From positions 1 through 24,064 of IMG/VR virus record IMGVR_UViG_3300037963_000082: 24,064 nucleotides of DNA; one strand, 5' to 3'. How positions within the stretch are numbered: position 1 is the first letter of the stretch; each line of letters begins with the position of its first letter. This document shows, in pieces, positions 12,408-20,896 of this stretch. The notes under the pieces are model-generated. The model had not been told where the DNA came from. It saw nothing but the letters and a program-made list of their open reading frames with translations, and searched no databases. Position numbers and translations under genes: made by a program. Origin of the DNA: a virus.

Positions 12408-12624
12408 CAATAATAAGGTGGCTAACCTGTTTACATTTCAGGCTAATCTAAAACAAAATGGCACCATAGAGTTGACGTGGGAAGGAGTCAAACCCGAAGA
12501 GTTTGAATCTACGATGTCAAGTGGACTTCCTGAGTGGGAAGGAGCGCACTCAACAGCATCCCTTCTACGGTACCTTCGATCTATGGGAGATGAAATTATG
12601 GAGAAATCCAGAAAATACGTTTAG
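12400..12624 (+). CDS. small hypothetical protein, last gene of plus operon (74 aa)
   Basis: An unrecognised acidic protein: a short beta part (NLFTFQANLKQNGTIELTW) and a C-terminal helix ending EIMEKSRKYV. ATG 12400 overlaps the preceding stop by eight bases. Its stop (TAG, 12622-12624) overlaps the stop of the opposing gene. Function unknown. Confidence 0.6.
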   Translation: MSNNNKVANLFTFQANLKQNGTIELTWEGVKPEEFESTMSSGLPEWEGAHSTASLLRYLRSMGDEIMEKSRKYV

Positions 12625-12968
12625 CGTTTCTTTTTCATCTTAGCCCCAGCGATTCTGTCTGCTTGGGTTGGTTTAGGATTTTTGTCTATCCCCGCTTTCA
12701 CACTTAACATACCAAACGCAGAACCACCATTTGCCATACGCAACTTAGGAGTCTGCATCATCTGAGTCTGCATCTGATTCATGTCACGCCCTGTCATGGT
12801 GTTGTTTTGCATCATGTTCTGTTGTGGCTGACTTGCTGACATCATACCACCCCCGTAAGCTTTCTTGCGGGGTTTTTTCTTTGCTACGCCGCCATACATC
12901 ATGGGCTTACGTTGTGGCATACCGCCATACATCATTCCCTTACGAGGGCCGTTGTTGTAGGTCTTCAT
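12621..12968 (-). CDS. Lys/Met/Gly-rich YGG-repeat protein (115 aa)
   Basis: A low-complexity basic protein. The first half repeats a unit like MMYGG followed by a Lys/Arg/Pro cluster (GMMYGGMPQRKP, MMYGGVAKKKPRKK, AYGGGMM). A Gln/Met/Asn-rich stretch follows (about 45-75) and the protein ends in AGAKMKKKR. It has no hydrophobic core and is probably disordered and DNA- or membrane-binding. It is the last gene of the virion operon, overlapping the 1606-aa gene by one base (TAATG), with GAGGA upstream. I recall similar YGG/KKK proteins in marine phages, of unknown function. Packaging in the virion with the ejection proteins is a reasonable guess. Confidence 0.7.
   Translation of the reverse strand: MKTYNNGPRKGMMYGGMPQRKPMMYGGVAKKKPRKKAYGGGMMSASQPQQNMMQNNTMTGRDMNQMQTQMMQTPKLRMANGGSAFGMLSVKAGIDKNPKPTQADRIAGAKMKKKR
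12851..12878 (+). terminator. Rho-independent terminator of the plus-strand replication operon
   Basis: CCCCGTAAG (12851-12859), loop CTTT, CTTGCGGGG (12864-12872), then TTTTTT. The stem has nine pairs including one U-G, with a four-base loop. It faces the plus strand and lies about 230 bases past the last plus gene, inside the opposing YGG gene. On the minus strand the hairpin is preceded, not followed, by a run of A, so it should not stop the virion transcript. Confidence 0.75.
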
Positions 12969-15900
12969 TAGTCTCTGTCCTCACTCATATCAAGTTGCAT
13001 TTCTTCTAGGGCTACTCTACCCGCTTCTCCCAACGCTCCCAGTTCTGATATTAGGAAATCTTGAACTAGATTGTCAAAGGTATCTAAGTCTGCTTTCGTC
13101 ATTTTCTTAGGAAACTTTATCATTTGTAGCATTAAGTCTGCAGCTTCTTTGTTTCCTGCTGCTAGTTTCATCAAATCCAATCCTGCTTGTTGTGCTAAAG
13201 AAACACCAAATTCAGCAGCGACATACTGTGGGCTAACCATACCACGAGCAAGGTTGAATGAACGAGCTATAAGTTGATTCGTACCCATAGCGTTAACTAT
13301 GTTGTCAATCTTTACGGTGGTGTCCAAAGCTCCTACAGCTTCAATTGCTTTTTGATCAGACAAGTAGTCAGTTATATTTACAAGAAAGTCTATGTGTTCA
13401 TCATCTAAGTATAAAGACATCACATCTCTAACTCTATCTGAATCTAACGCACCCGATATATTTTCAGGGTTTCTAAGCACTTTCTTTGTATACTCTTTAC
13501 CATTAGCAGCTATGAATTTTCTACCCTCTACGTACTGTAATCCCCCGTGATTCAACAGTCCGTTTACGATTTGATTTCTCATGCCTGTGTCAAAGACTTC
13601 TTCCGTATCAAAAGTTTGACCACCGACTGTGAATTTGTTTCCTAACTTAGCTACAACAGTCTGTCTCAATTCTTCTATGTCTTGTCTGTTTCCTGATAAG
13701 ACAACATCTTCAAAGAACCTGTCTACATTCTTAACACCTAACGCATCGTTCACCATGTCTTGTGCGGCTGTTCGTATTTGTGAGTCAGAATCAAGTTTTC
13801 TAGCTAAAGTTTCAATACCATCTGATATTCTCTTTTGATACTTCTGCATACCTGAAGCTAATTCGTTACTGTTCTGTATTAACTTCTCAATGCCTCTTTC
13901 TTGCTCTATCATTATATCAAAGTCTATTAGTTTAATTTTTCTAAATGCTACTTTTCCTGTTTCATCAACACTCTTGACCGTCACAGTCATAAGGTCTTGG
14001 AGTTCAGATACGTTTTCAATTTTAGAAAAATCGTAACCACCACCCTGAATTGCTTTCAAATCTAAATCGGCACGTTCGCCAAGTTGTTTAGCCAACTGTT
14101 TACCCCACTTGGCATATACTACTTCTGTCAAAGTGCTGCGTATTAAATTAAAGTGTGTAAGAGATTGTTCGTTAGTGAGGTCAAATACTCCACCCTCTGG
14201 TATGTCACTAAGCTCTCTTATTAATTTATCACGTTGTAGTATAATTTTACCAATTGCGTCGTCATCTCCACGTAAAGCTTTGTTCAAGTTATCTGTTATA
14301 GGATCAAACATTTCAAAGGGAGTTTTACCCCTGTAGTTCATTTGAAACAAACCGTCTTTCATAGCTTGAGTTTCAGCAACTTCTTCGCCTACACTTACAT
14401 CGTCAAAAAGAAACGTGTCAGCATTATTAGAGTCAACTTTTGATTGGCTAGTTGCTAAAGGGTGGCCCCTTGACTTATGAACATCAGATAGAGGTCCACC
14501 GCCCCTTATCTTATCGAACCACTCTGCTTGGTATATATTACGAGCTTTCTTCCACTGCTTAGAAAATTCAGGTATGGTGTCATCTATAAGCTTTTCCACC
14601 TTGCCAGAATAGTCTGTATATCTTGCAGCCAAAGCCTCATCTCGTGTTCGTATGCCAAAGTCCCTGAATGCGGAGTACACATCCATAACTTCTCCGGGAG
14701 TTGCAAGGAAGTCTGGTGCTTCACCCTTATCCATGTAGTGGAGCATGATATCTAGGGGTCTGATGTTTTCTCCTAAAAACAAGTCTCCAGCATTTGGATT
14801 TGTATGTAAAGCATATAGCTTATCATAACTAGTTCCTTCTATAGATGCCAACGATCTCTGCGCCATCTTGTTAGCCACAGTGTACATGCGTCGCCCCAGA
14901 GGTCCAGCAAAAAATCTTGATCCTTTTGAGAAGAAGTCTTTTAAATTAGCCCCTTCAGGTGCGAAGCTCATAAGCTCTGTTATCATGCTGTTTATGGGTA
15001 CAGTCTTTCCTATTCTCCTTGCTTCTTTATCAAGCTTTACAAAGGGTGCTTTAGCTTTTTTACGCATACGTTCAAAACGTTGCTCTGTCATCATCTCAAG
15101 ATTTCTAGCTACTTGTTTTAAATGAGATGGTTTATTATTTCTAAGAAGTTCTAGTCCTTCTGCACGAGAAGCCAAAGCTTGCATGTTTTCTAAATATTGT
15201 CTATCGGCTATTTCAAGTAAATCGATGTCACCTGCAGAACCATCAGGTTTTCTTCTTACTTGTAACTCAAGTTCAACTTCTAGCTCATCAAGACTTTGCA
15301 GCACTCTTGGGGGCAACTCTGCGTTTGGATCAATAAGTATTTCCTGCTTGTACGTCCGTATGTCAGCCATAAGCTTTTGACGTTCAGTGCCTAAATCCGA
15401 CATTATCTTGTTGTTTGTTGCCTTTAAAGACTTTACGTAATTTTTAATTTCGGATGTATCATCCAAGTCTGTTCTACCAGATATTAATTCTTCTAGCCGC
15501 ATGATCATACGATCCGTTGCGTAAGTTCTTTCCTGTATTAGATTTTGAGCTTTTAGCTGTTCGTTAATTGTATTTAAACTTCCTGCCTCTCTTGCATCGA
15601 TCTTAAACGTAGCTAACTTTTTTGCTGACTGTAGCCAGCCAATGCCGCTCATTGTTGCTATGTCTTCTTGCAGTATCCTACGAACTTCAGGACGTTGTTC
15701 AGCAGGAAACTCATCAAGTATTTCAGTTAAACGTCGTTGATGCTTTTCCATGCTTGTGACTACTTGATCTATGCCGTCTTCATCCAGTTTGCCAGCAAGC
15801 TTTGCAACAAACCCAAGTGAGCGTCGGGTATCACCATCAAGAGTAATTCCTGTTGCCCTTTCAAAGTTGTTTATACTTCCATCTGTAAGAAATCCTCTAA

Positions 15901-17788
15901 AAGCATCTCTGTTCCCTGTAATTAACGAAAGAGGTATTCCAGCTATACCTTCTATAGCTTCCAGACTTTTACCGTAAACATCTCCCATCTGTTGGTTTAA
16001 CCAAGCCGCACTTTTACCAGCAAACACTGTTGTGGGTTTTCCAATAGCCATGTATGCAATGGCTGCTATTCCCTCTCCAGCAAAACGATCCCCCTGAAAG
16101 AAACTGCCCTCTCCACCTTCAGCGGTCATGCTTCCACCGTAATACATAGCTAAAGACACAGGAAGTGCCTCAACAAAGTTGTCTTTTACATTAGATATAA
16201 ACCTACCTGACAGGTACCTTCGTACCATCATTCCGCGCAATCGCTGTTGTTCTGCTTGAAGCTTTCTGTATTCACTAGACTGCTTGACTACTTTTAACTT
16301 GTCGCCTGTGTTTCCTTTTCTCAAAGAGAATAATTCATCGCTTACTTCTTCCAGTCTGCTAAATATTTTTTCACTGTTTGCGTCTACCCTGTCCATTTCC
16401 ATAGCGTATGCCATGTTATTAAGGTTGACCTTCCTGATCATCTTTCTATTTTCTAAGAACTTAGCTTGAGCCATTATGTTACCGCTCAAATTATTCAATT
16501 CTGCAGCTAAATCTATTTCGGCTTTAGATGCGCCTTTCGCTTTTGCTTTTGTATTGATCTCAAGTATCTTACGACTTGTTTCACTTATGAGTGATTGACC
16601 TCGTGCTTGTTTTGCTTTACCCACTCCCCCCATAGTAAGGACTGCCTCTGCTAATACGGAACCGTATTGTGCTAAAGGAGTGAGTTGATTCACAGACTCG
16701 TTTAACAAAGTTTGAGCCATGTTTTCATCTACAAATACTGTGTCTAGTTCTACGTTTTCACCGCTTGCTGTTTGTGTTTTAGACTTTGTAATTCTTTTAA
16801 AATCTTCTTCAGTTATTTCTCCAGAGTCTACCTGCTGTTGTAGGGTGGATACAATTGAATCGTTTATAACTTCTGATAGTTCGCGTATGCCCGTAGCGTC
16901 CCCTATAAAGCTCTTCCACCATTCTGATGCTCTTGCTCTATCTTGTGCGCTCCCCTCCCACGATTCTACAAAGGGTGCGCTATTATCTGTAAGATTAAAA
17001 AACTTACCTACGTTATACGCTGTAGCTTTTGTCGCTGCTTTTATAGCATCAATGCCGTAGTTAACTGCATAGTCAGGCAGGTAAATCGCAGTTCCTCTAA
17101 GAACTCCTTCCTTGACTCTTTCAACAGTGGTATCCCAAAAACTACCTGTTGACAGTTGCCGTATGATTATATTCTCAACACGTTTTTTATCTTTAGCCTC
17201 TAAGCCAGTGAGTGGTTCAAATGCACCGGAGACAACCCTTGCAATAGCAGCCTTACCCTCAAAGATGTTTTCCTGTATGCTTTTGAGTTTCGCATTTTGT
17301 GTTGCTTCAGGGGTGGGAACAAATGTAAACTCTCCCGGAGCAGTCTCTTGTCCGAAAGCTACTTCAGTGGTGGGTTGATTTGCTATTCTCTCCGAATAAA
17401 AAGTAAAAGCATTGTTTAATCTGTCAGTCGCTTTGGCACGGACTTCATCACTTACCCCTGAATCAGGACTTGATGCAATTACCATATTATTTAACTGATT
17501 AGAATTATATGGCCCAACACCACCAATTCTACCGCTTTGAATTGCGCTAAAAAATTCATCCCTGTTTAAGATAGGAGATTTCTGTGCCTCAATACTTTGT
17601 TCAGCCATTTCTCCTGTTCTAAAAGCTTTCAGGGTGTTATCCTGAATATCACCTGTAACTTTGTATATCTCATCTTCACCAGTGACTTCATCTTTTACGA
17701 TACCGCCGCCAGTTATGACATCCAAAGACTCTGGGATTACCTCTCCGGGATCAGGAAGTACTTGTAAGTTTTGTGCTTCTAGTGCCAT
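12968..17788 (-). CDS. very large probable ejection (internal virion) protein, 1606 aa
   Basis: The largest gene of the window. Size, position in a podovirus virion cassette and composition suggest the counterpart of T7 gp16, which leaves the capsid and helps form the DNA conduit through the cell envelope. I see no lysozyme or transglycosylase motif. Long charged helices and coiled coil lie around residues 755-900. Less polar stretches occur near 380-390 and 535-600 (including AGEGIAAIAYMAIG) and could touch membrane. ATG 17788 overlaps the preceding stop by one base. Sequence similarity to gp16 is not visible by eye, so the role rests on context. Confidence 0.7.
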   Translation of the reverse strand: MALEAQNLQVLPDPGEVIPESLDVITGGGIVKDEVTGEDEIYKVTGDIQDNTLKAFRTGEMAEQSIEAQKSPILNRDEFFSAIQSGRIGGVGPYNSNQLNNMVIASSPDSGVSDEVRAKATDRLNNAFTFYSERIANQPTTEVAFGQETAPGEFTFVPTPEATQNAKLKSIQENIFEGKAAIARVVSGAFEPLTGLEAKDKKRVENIIIRQLSTGSFWDTTVERVKEGVLRGTAIYLPDYAVNYGIDAIKAATKATAYNVGKFFNLTDNSAPFVESWEGSAQDRARASEWWKSFIGDATGIRELSEVINDSIVSTLQQQVDSGEITEEDFKRITKSKTQTASGENVELDTVFVDENMAQTLLNESVNQLTPLAQYGSVLAEAVLTMGGVGKAKQARGQSLISETSRKILEINTKAKAKGASKAEIDLAAELNNLSGNIMAQAKFLENRKMIRKVNLNNMAYAMEMDRVDANSEKIFSRLEEVSDELFSLRKGNTGDKLKVVKQSSEYRKLQAEQQRLRGMMVRRYLSGRFISNVKDNFVEALPVSLAMYYGGSMTAEGGEGSFFQGDRFAGEGIAAIAYMAIGKPTTVFAGKSAAWLNQQMGDVYGKSLEAIEGIAGIPLSLITGNRDAFRGFLTDGSINNFERATGITLDGDTRRSLGFVAKLAGKLDEDGIDQVVTSMEKHQRRLTEILDEFPAEQRPEVRRILQEDIATMSGIGWLQSAKKLATFKIDAREAGSLNTINEQLKAQNLIQERTYATDRMIMRLEELISGRTDLDDTSEIKNYVKSLKATNNKIMSDLGTERQKLMADIRTYKQEILIDPNAELPPRVLQSLDELEVELELQVRRKPDGSAGDIDLLEIADRQYLENMQALASRAEGLELLRNNKPSHLKQVARNLEMMTEQRFERMRKKAKAPFVKLDKEARRIGKTVPINSMITELMSFAPEGANLKDFFSKGSRFFAGPLGRRMYTVANKMAQRSLASIEGTSYDKLYALHTNPNAGDLFLGENIRPLDIMLHYMDKGEAPDFLATPGEVMDVYSAFRDFGIRTRDEALAARYTDYSGKVEKLIDDTIPEFSKQWKKARNIYQAEWFDKIRGGGPLSDVHKSRGHPLATSQSKVDSNNADTFLFDDVSVGEEVAETQAMKDGLFQMNYRGKTPFEMFDPITDNLNKALRGDDDAIGKIILQRDKLIRELSDIPEGGVFDLTNEQSLTHFNLIRSTLTEVVYAKWGKQLAKQLGERADLDLKAIQGGGYDFSKIENVSELQDLMTVTVKSVDETGKVAFRKIKLIDFDIMIEQERGIEKLIQNSNELASGMQKYQKRISDGIETLARKLDSDSQIRTAAQDMVNDALGVKNVDRFFEDVVLSGNRQDIEELRQTVVAKLGNKFTVGGQTFDTEEVFDTGMRNQIVNGLLNHGGLQYVEGRKFIAANGKEYTKKVLRNPENISGALDSDRVRDVMSLYLDDEHIDFLVNITDYLSDQKAIEAVGALDTTVKIDNIVNAMGTNQLIARSFNLARGMVSPQYVAAEFGVSLAQQAGLDLMKLAAGNKEAADLMLQMIKFPKKMTKADLDTFDNLVQDFLISELGALGEAGRVALEEMQLDMSEDRD

Positions 17789-19869
17789 TACGTTCCAACT
17801 TTCGGTGCTTTAGCTTTTTTAATTGACTCAATTAACGCAGGGTCATCAACTGTATTAAAGTCTTTATCCATAACAGAACCGTTGTTATTTATTATATAAT
17901 CGTCTGCGTTAAGAGGTTTGCTTCCGTCACCCCCTGTTTTTGCAGATTGATTCAAAGCATTTGCCCTGTTTCTTACGTAGTCCACTGCAAAAGCCGCATC
18001 AATAATCTTTGCTTCGTTAGCAGTTAGTACAGCGTTGCCCTTACCATACGTTTCAAAGACCTTCAATTTTTGTATGTCCCTGTCTAATTCGTCTATAACA
18101 ACCTGTATTTTTAAAAGAGCTTGTTTCTTAGTGTTAAATCCCGCACCCAACCTGTCAAGCTGTTGTTGAACATCTTGGTTAGACAATCTTCCAGATGGGT
18201 CTGCTGCACGAGCAAGCTGGAAGGCTAGAGATATACGCATGGCTTCTAACTCTGCCAACGCATCACCACCTTCTGATTTCTTGTCCTCAATACCCTTTTC
18301 CAAACTTGCTATAAAATCGTCAGACAAGTCTGCTGTTTGTTCTTCTACGACTCCCAAACCAAGAAGGTCTTTTGAAATTGCTTCTCTGATACTACCCTCT
18401 CCCCCAAACAAAATACCCATTGTCTTTTTGAATTGAGCGTATGCTTCTGGATCGTCAATATCTGCTCTCTTTTGTTGTAACGCTTTCAAGGCAACCATAG
18501 CTGTTTCTTTATTTTTAAGTTCCTTACTCAAAAAGCCCATAGTAAGTTTTTCTGTGGTTCCAGCCAAATTACCGTACCGTTTTCTTAATACATAATTTGC
18601 TCTAGTTAAACCCTTGTCTTGCGTCTGATACCCAAATATTTTTACTTCATTTTTTTCTTTATTAAAAGTCATGTAAGGGGCAATAGCCATGACAAATTGT
18701 GTGAACGTAGTGGCTTTTGTGCTGTTTAACATGTTGTTAAAATCCAATATAGCTTTATCACCTTCTTCATTGTATCCAAGTTTGTACAAACCTATTTCTG
18801 GGTCAAGGGAAGATACTCCCGGATAAGAAGCTAACTGTATACTTGCAGATAGTGCATCTCTTTTTTGAGATGGTTCCATCCCAAGAAAATCAAAGTATTG
18901 TCTGTCGCCACTTAAAGGAATACCATTACCATCTGTTCCTACCCAGTAATTATACAGTGGCAATGCTCCTCCTACTACGGATTTTACAGGTACGCCCAGC
19001 TTCTTTGCTAGTCCCATATAAATAGGCATATCTTCGGGTCTTACCTGCAAACTTCCAACTTGATACCCTACAATTTGTTCTCCATCGTCTCCACCCTTTC
19101 GGGGTTCTATAACTGTGGCTATAGTCAAATCACCAGTATCACTGCCATCGCCACTACCGTCGCTCTGACCCAATTCAGATTTAGCACTGTCCACTGTGTC
19201 TGTTACAGACGGTACGGGTATTCCTAAATCTTTCATTATTTTGTTGTGTATTGCTAAAGCTTGATATGGTGAAGTGGGACTGAGGCCAAATAGTTCTGGA
19301 GTCATATACCCAGATAAGTCACCCTTTCCTGAAGCTAAAATTTTACCCATATCATTATTTATAATTCTCATTCGCATTCCAGACAGCATATTCTGTACAT
19401 TTTGGGCTAACACGGGGTCTTTTCTTAACTTCTCTTGTATTTCAGGACGGGTTATCATGTTAGAGTATTCGTTAAGAAAAGCAAAACTATCATTAGGACT
19501 GCCTTTACCATCCGCAATACTAAATCCTAAGAAACTATTTTTTGTTGATCCCGGTATTTTAAAGTTGTAATCTGTCGCATCACCCAACGCTCCCTGAATA
19601 GATGCCATATCCAAAGCAATATCTCTTCCCCTTTTACCAAAGGGTCCGATAGGTTCCATGCTATCTATCTGTGTATTTGCCTTTTTAACAAGATCCCTTA
19701 CAGCGTTCACTCCAGCTTCCGTCGCATCACCTTTAATCATTGCTTGTATAGCGTAATCCTGATAAGAATTAATACGATCCCTTTGCTTGTCACGACGAGC
19801 CTGTTCTTTGTCTATGTTTTCCGAAAAGCCTTGTACAAGACCTGTAGCAAATGCTGCAGCAATACCCAT
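17788..19869 (-). CDS. probable ejection (internal virion) protein, 693 aa
   Basis: Comparable in size and place to T7 gp15. A small apolar N-terminus (MGIAAAFATGLVQGF) is followed by charged helices. An acidic Gly/Ser/Asp linker lies near residue 240, then a globular middle (about 260-440) and a long helical C-terminal half rich in Lys, Glu, Asp and Ala. The start at 19869 lies two bases after the preceding stop with GAGG nine bases upstream. No enzyme motif is visible. Role inferred from order and composition. Confidence 0.65.
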   Translation of the reverse strand: MGIAAAFATGLVQGFSENIDKEQARRDKQRDRINSYQDYAIQAMIKGDATEAGVNAVRDLVKKANTQIDSMEPIGPFGKRGRDIALDMASIQGALGDATDYNFKIPGSTKNSFLGFSIADGKGSPNDSFAFLNEYSNMITRPEIQEKLRKDPVLAQNVQNMLSGMRMRIINNDMGKILASGKGDLSGYMTPELFGLSPTSPYQALAIHNKIMKDLGIPVPSVTDTVDSAKSELGQSDGSGDGSDTGDLTIATVIEPRKGGDDGEQIVGYQVGSLQVRPEDMPIYMGLAKKLGVPVKSVVGGALPLYNYWVGTDGNGIPLSGDRQYFDFLGMEPSQKRDALSASIQLASYPGVSSLDPEIGLYKLGYNEEGDKAILDFNNMLNSTKATTFTQFVMAIAPYMTFNKEKNEVKIFGYQTQDKGLTRANYVLRKRYGNLAGTTEKLTMGFLSKELKNKETAMVALKALQQKRADIDDPEAYAQFKKTMGILFGGEGSIREAISKDLLGLGVVEEQTADLSDDFIASLEKGIEDKKSEGGDALAELEAMRISLAFQLARAADPSGRLSNQDVQQQLDRLGAGFNTKKQALLKIQVVIDELDRDIQKLKVFETYGKGNAVLTANEAKIIDAAFAVDYVRNRANALNQSAKTGGDGSKPLNADDYIINNNGSVMDKDFNTVDDPALIESIKKAKAPKVGT

Positions 19870-19871
19870 GT

Positions 19872-20435
19872 TTAACTAGCCTCTTCCGTTTGTTTCTTCA
19901 TTGTCATAAAGTTTTCTTCCTCTGGCTCTTGTGGAGCGTACCCTTGACGAAGACCTTCGTTTATCTGCTCACTTACATAAGCAAACATTTTTGGATTGTT
20001 TTGTTTCATCATTCTGAAGAATGTTTCGTCACTCATCTCATTACGTTCTAGTTCATCATCGTTTTCAAAAAAACGGTATGGTATGTTCTCCTTGTCAGCC
20101 ATACCAGCTATAGCGATAGCTAACGGTCCCTTGATTAACAAACCAATATCGGGTGAGAATTTACCGTCAGAGAATCCTTGAAAGATGTAACCCTCGACAA
20201 TAACTTCTACAGATACACCTACTGTAAGAAGTTTAAACATCTCACGTTTTGCTGCTGTTTCAGACACGGCAGCGATTGCTCTGTCTAACACTACACTTGG
20301 GTCAGAGTCTCTTGGCGGTTGTCCCCACGGCCACCGTTGATTGTCTGAAGTTAAACCATATCCCGGTGGTGCCATAGCAAAATCATCTTTTGCCTCAACT
20401 GATCCGACGGGAGCCATGTTTGCATCTAGTTTCAT
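19872..20435 (-). CDS. virion-module protein (187 aa)
   Basis: Unrecognised. The Pro/Gly-rich N-terminus (about 1-45) is followed by a helical region and two apolar segments (LLTVGVSVEVIVEGYIF and LLIKGPLAIAIAGMA). The C-terminus is charged and ends in a Glu-rich tail. Size and place recall T7 gp14 (196 aa, outer-membrane ejection protein), but that is only a comparison. ATG 20435 overlaps the previous stop (ATGA). Possible role in DNA ejection. Confidence 0.55.
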   Translation of the reverse strand: MKLDANMAPVGSVEAKDDFAMAPPGYGLTSDNQRWPWGQPPRDSDPSVVLDRAIAAVSETAAKREMFKLLTVGVSVEVIVEGYIFQGFSDGKFSPDIGLLIKGPLAIAIAGMADKENIPYRFFENDDELERNEMSDETFFRMMKQNNPKMFAYVSEQINEGLRQGYAPQEPEEENFMTMKKQTEEAS

Positions 20436-20884
20436 ACTACATTAATCTCCGATAATTCAGGCCGTTCTGTTACCACTGTTTTCTTTCCTTGAGGAGTAGT
20501 CGGGCGAACATACCCCAAATCGTTCATCATGGATTGTATATTTAAATCTCTGGAACCGTTTTCTCTAAAATGTCTTGCAGCTTCCATAACAGCAGCCTGT
20601 TGAAACAACTGTTGCATAGGGGAACTAAGTCCCCCCGGTGCTGTTTGTCCTCGTGTAAGTTCTTTAATAGTTCGTGGTTGAGGCATTTCTGTAGTGCCAA
20701 AAACTGGTTTACCCTCTCTGGAATCAGAAAGGGCTTTTGCTCCGCTCTTCAAAAAACCAAGAAAACCACCACCTCTGACTGCTTTGTTATATTCAGGGTG
20801 ACCGGGGGGTGGTCCCTCTGGATCACTACCCCCACCTAATAAAAGGGGTAATCCTACAGCCACTATTGTTTTTAAATCAAACAT
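20432..20884 (-). CDS. virion-module protein with apolar N-terminus (150 aa)
   Basis: Starts MFDLKTIVAVGLPLLLGG, a short apolar stretch that could be a membrane-active segment. A Gly/Pro-rich linker follows, then a helical region with SSPMQQLFQQAAVMEAARHF and a basic C-terminus. It has a strong AAGGAAGG ribosome site. No family recognised. Together with the 187-aa protein it lies between the coiled-coil protein and the large ejection proteins, so a small ejection or tail-connector role is plausible. Confidence 0.55.
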   Translation of the reverse strand: MFDLKTIVAVGLPLLLGGGSDPEGPPPGHPEYNKAVRGGGFLGFLKSGAKALSDSREGKPVFGTTEMPQPRTIKELTRGQTAPGGLSSPMQQLFQQAAVMEAARHFRENGSRDLNIQSMMNDLGYVRPTTPQGKKTVVTERPELSEINVV

Positions 20885-20896
20885 CTCGTACCTTCC

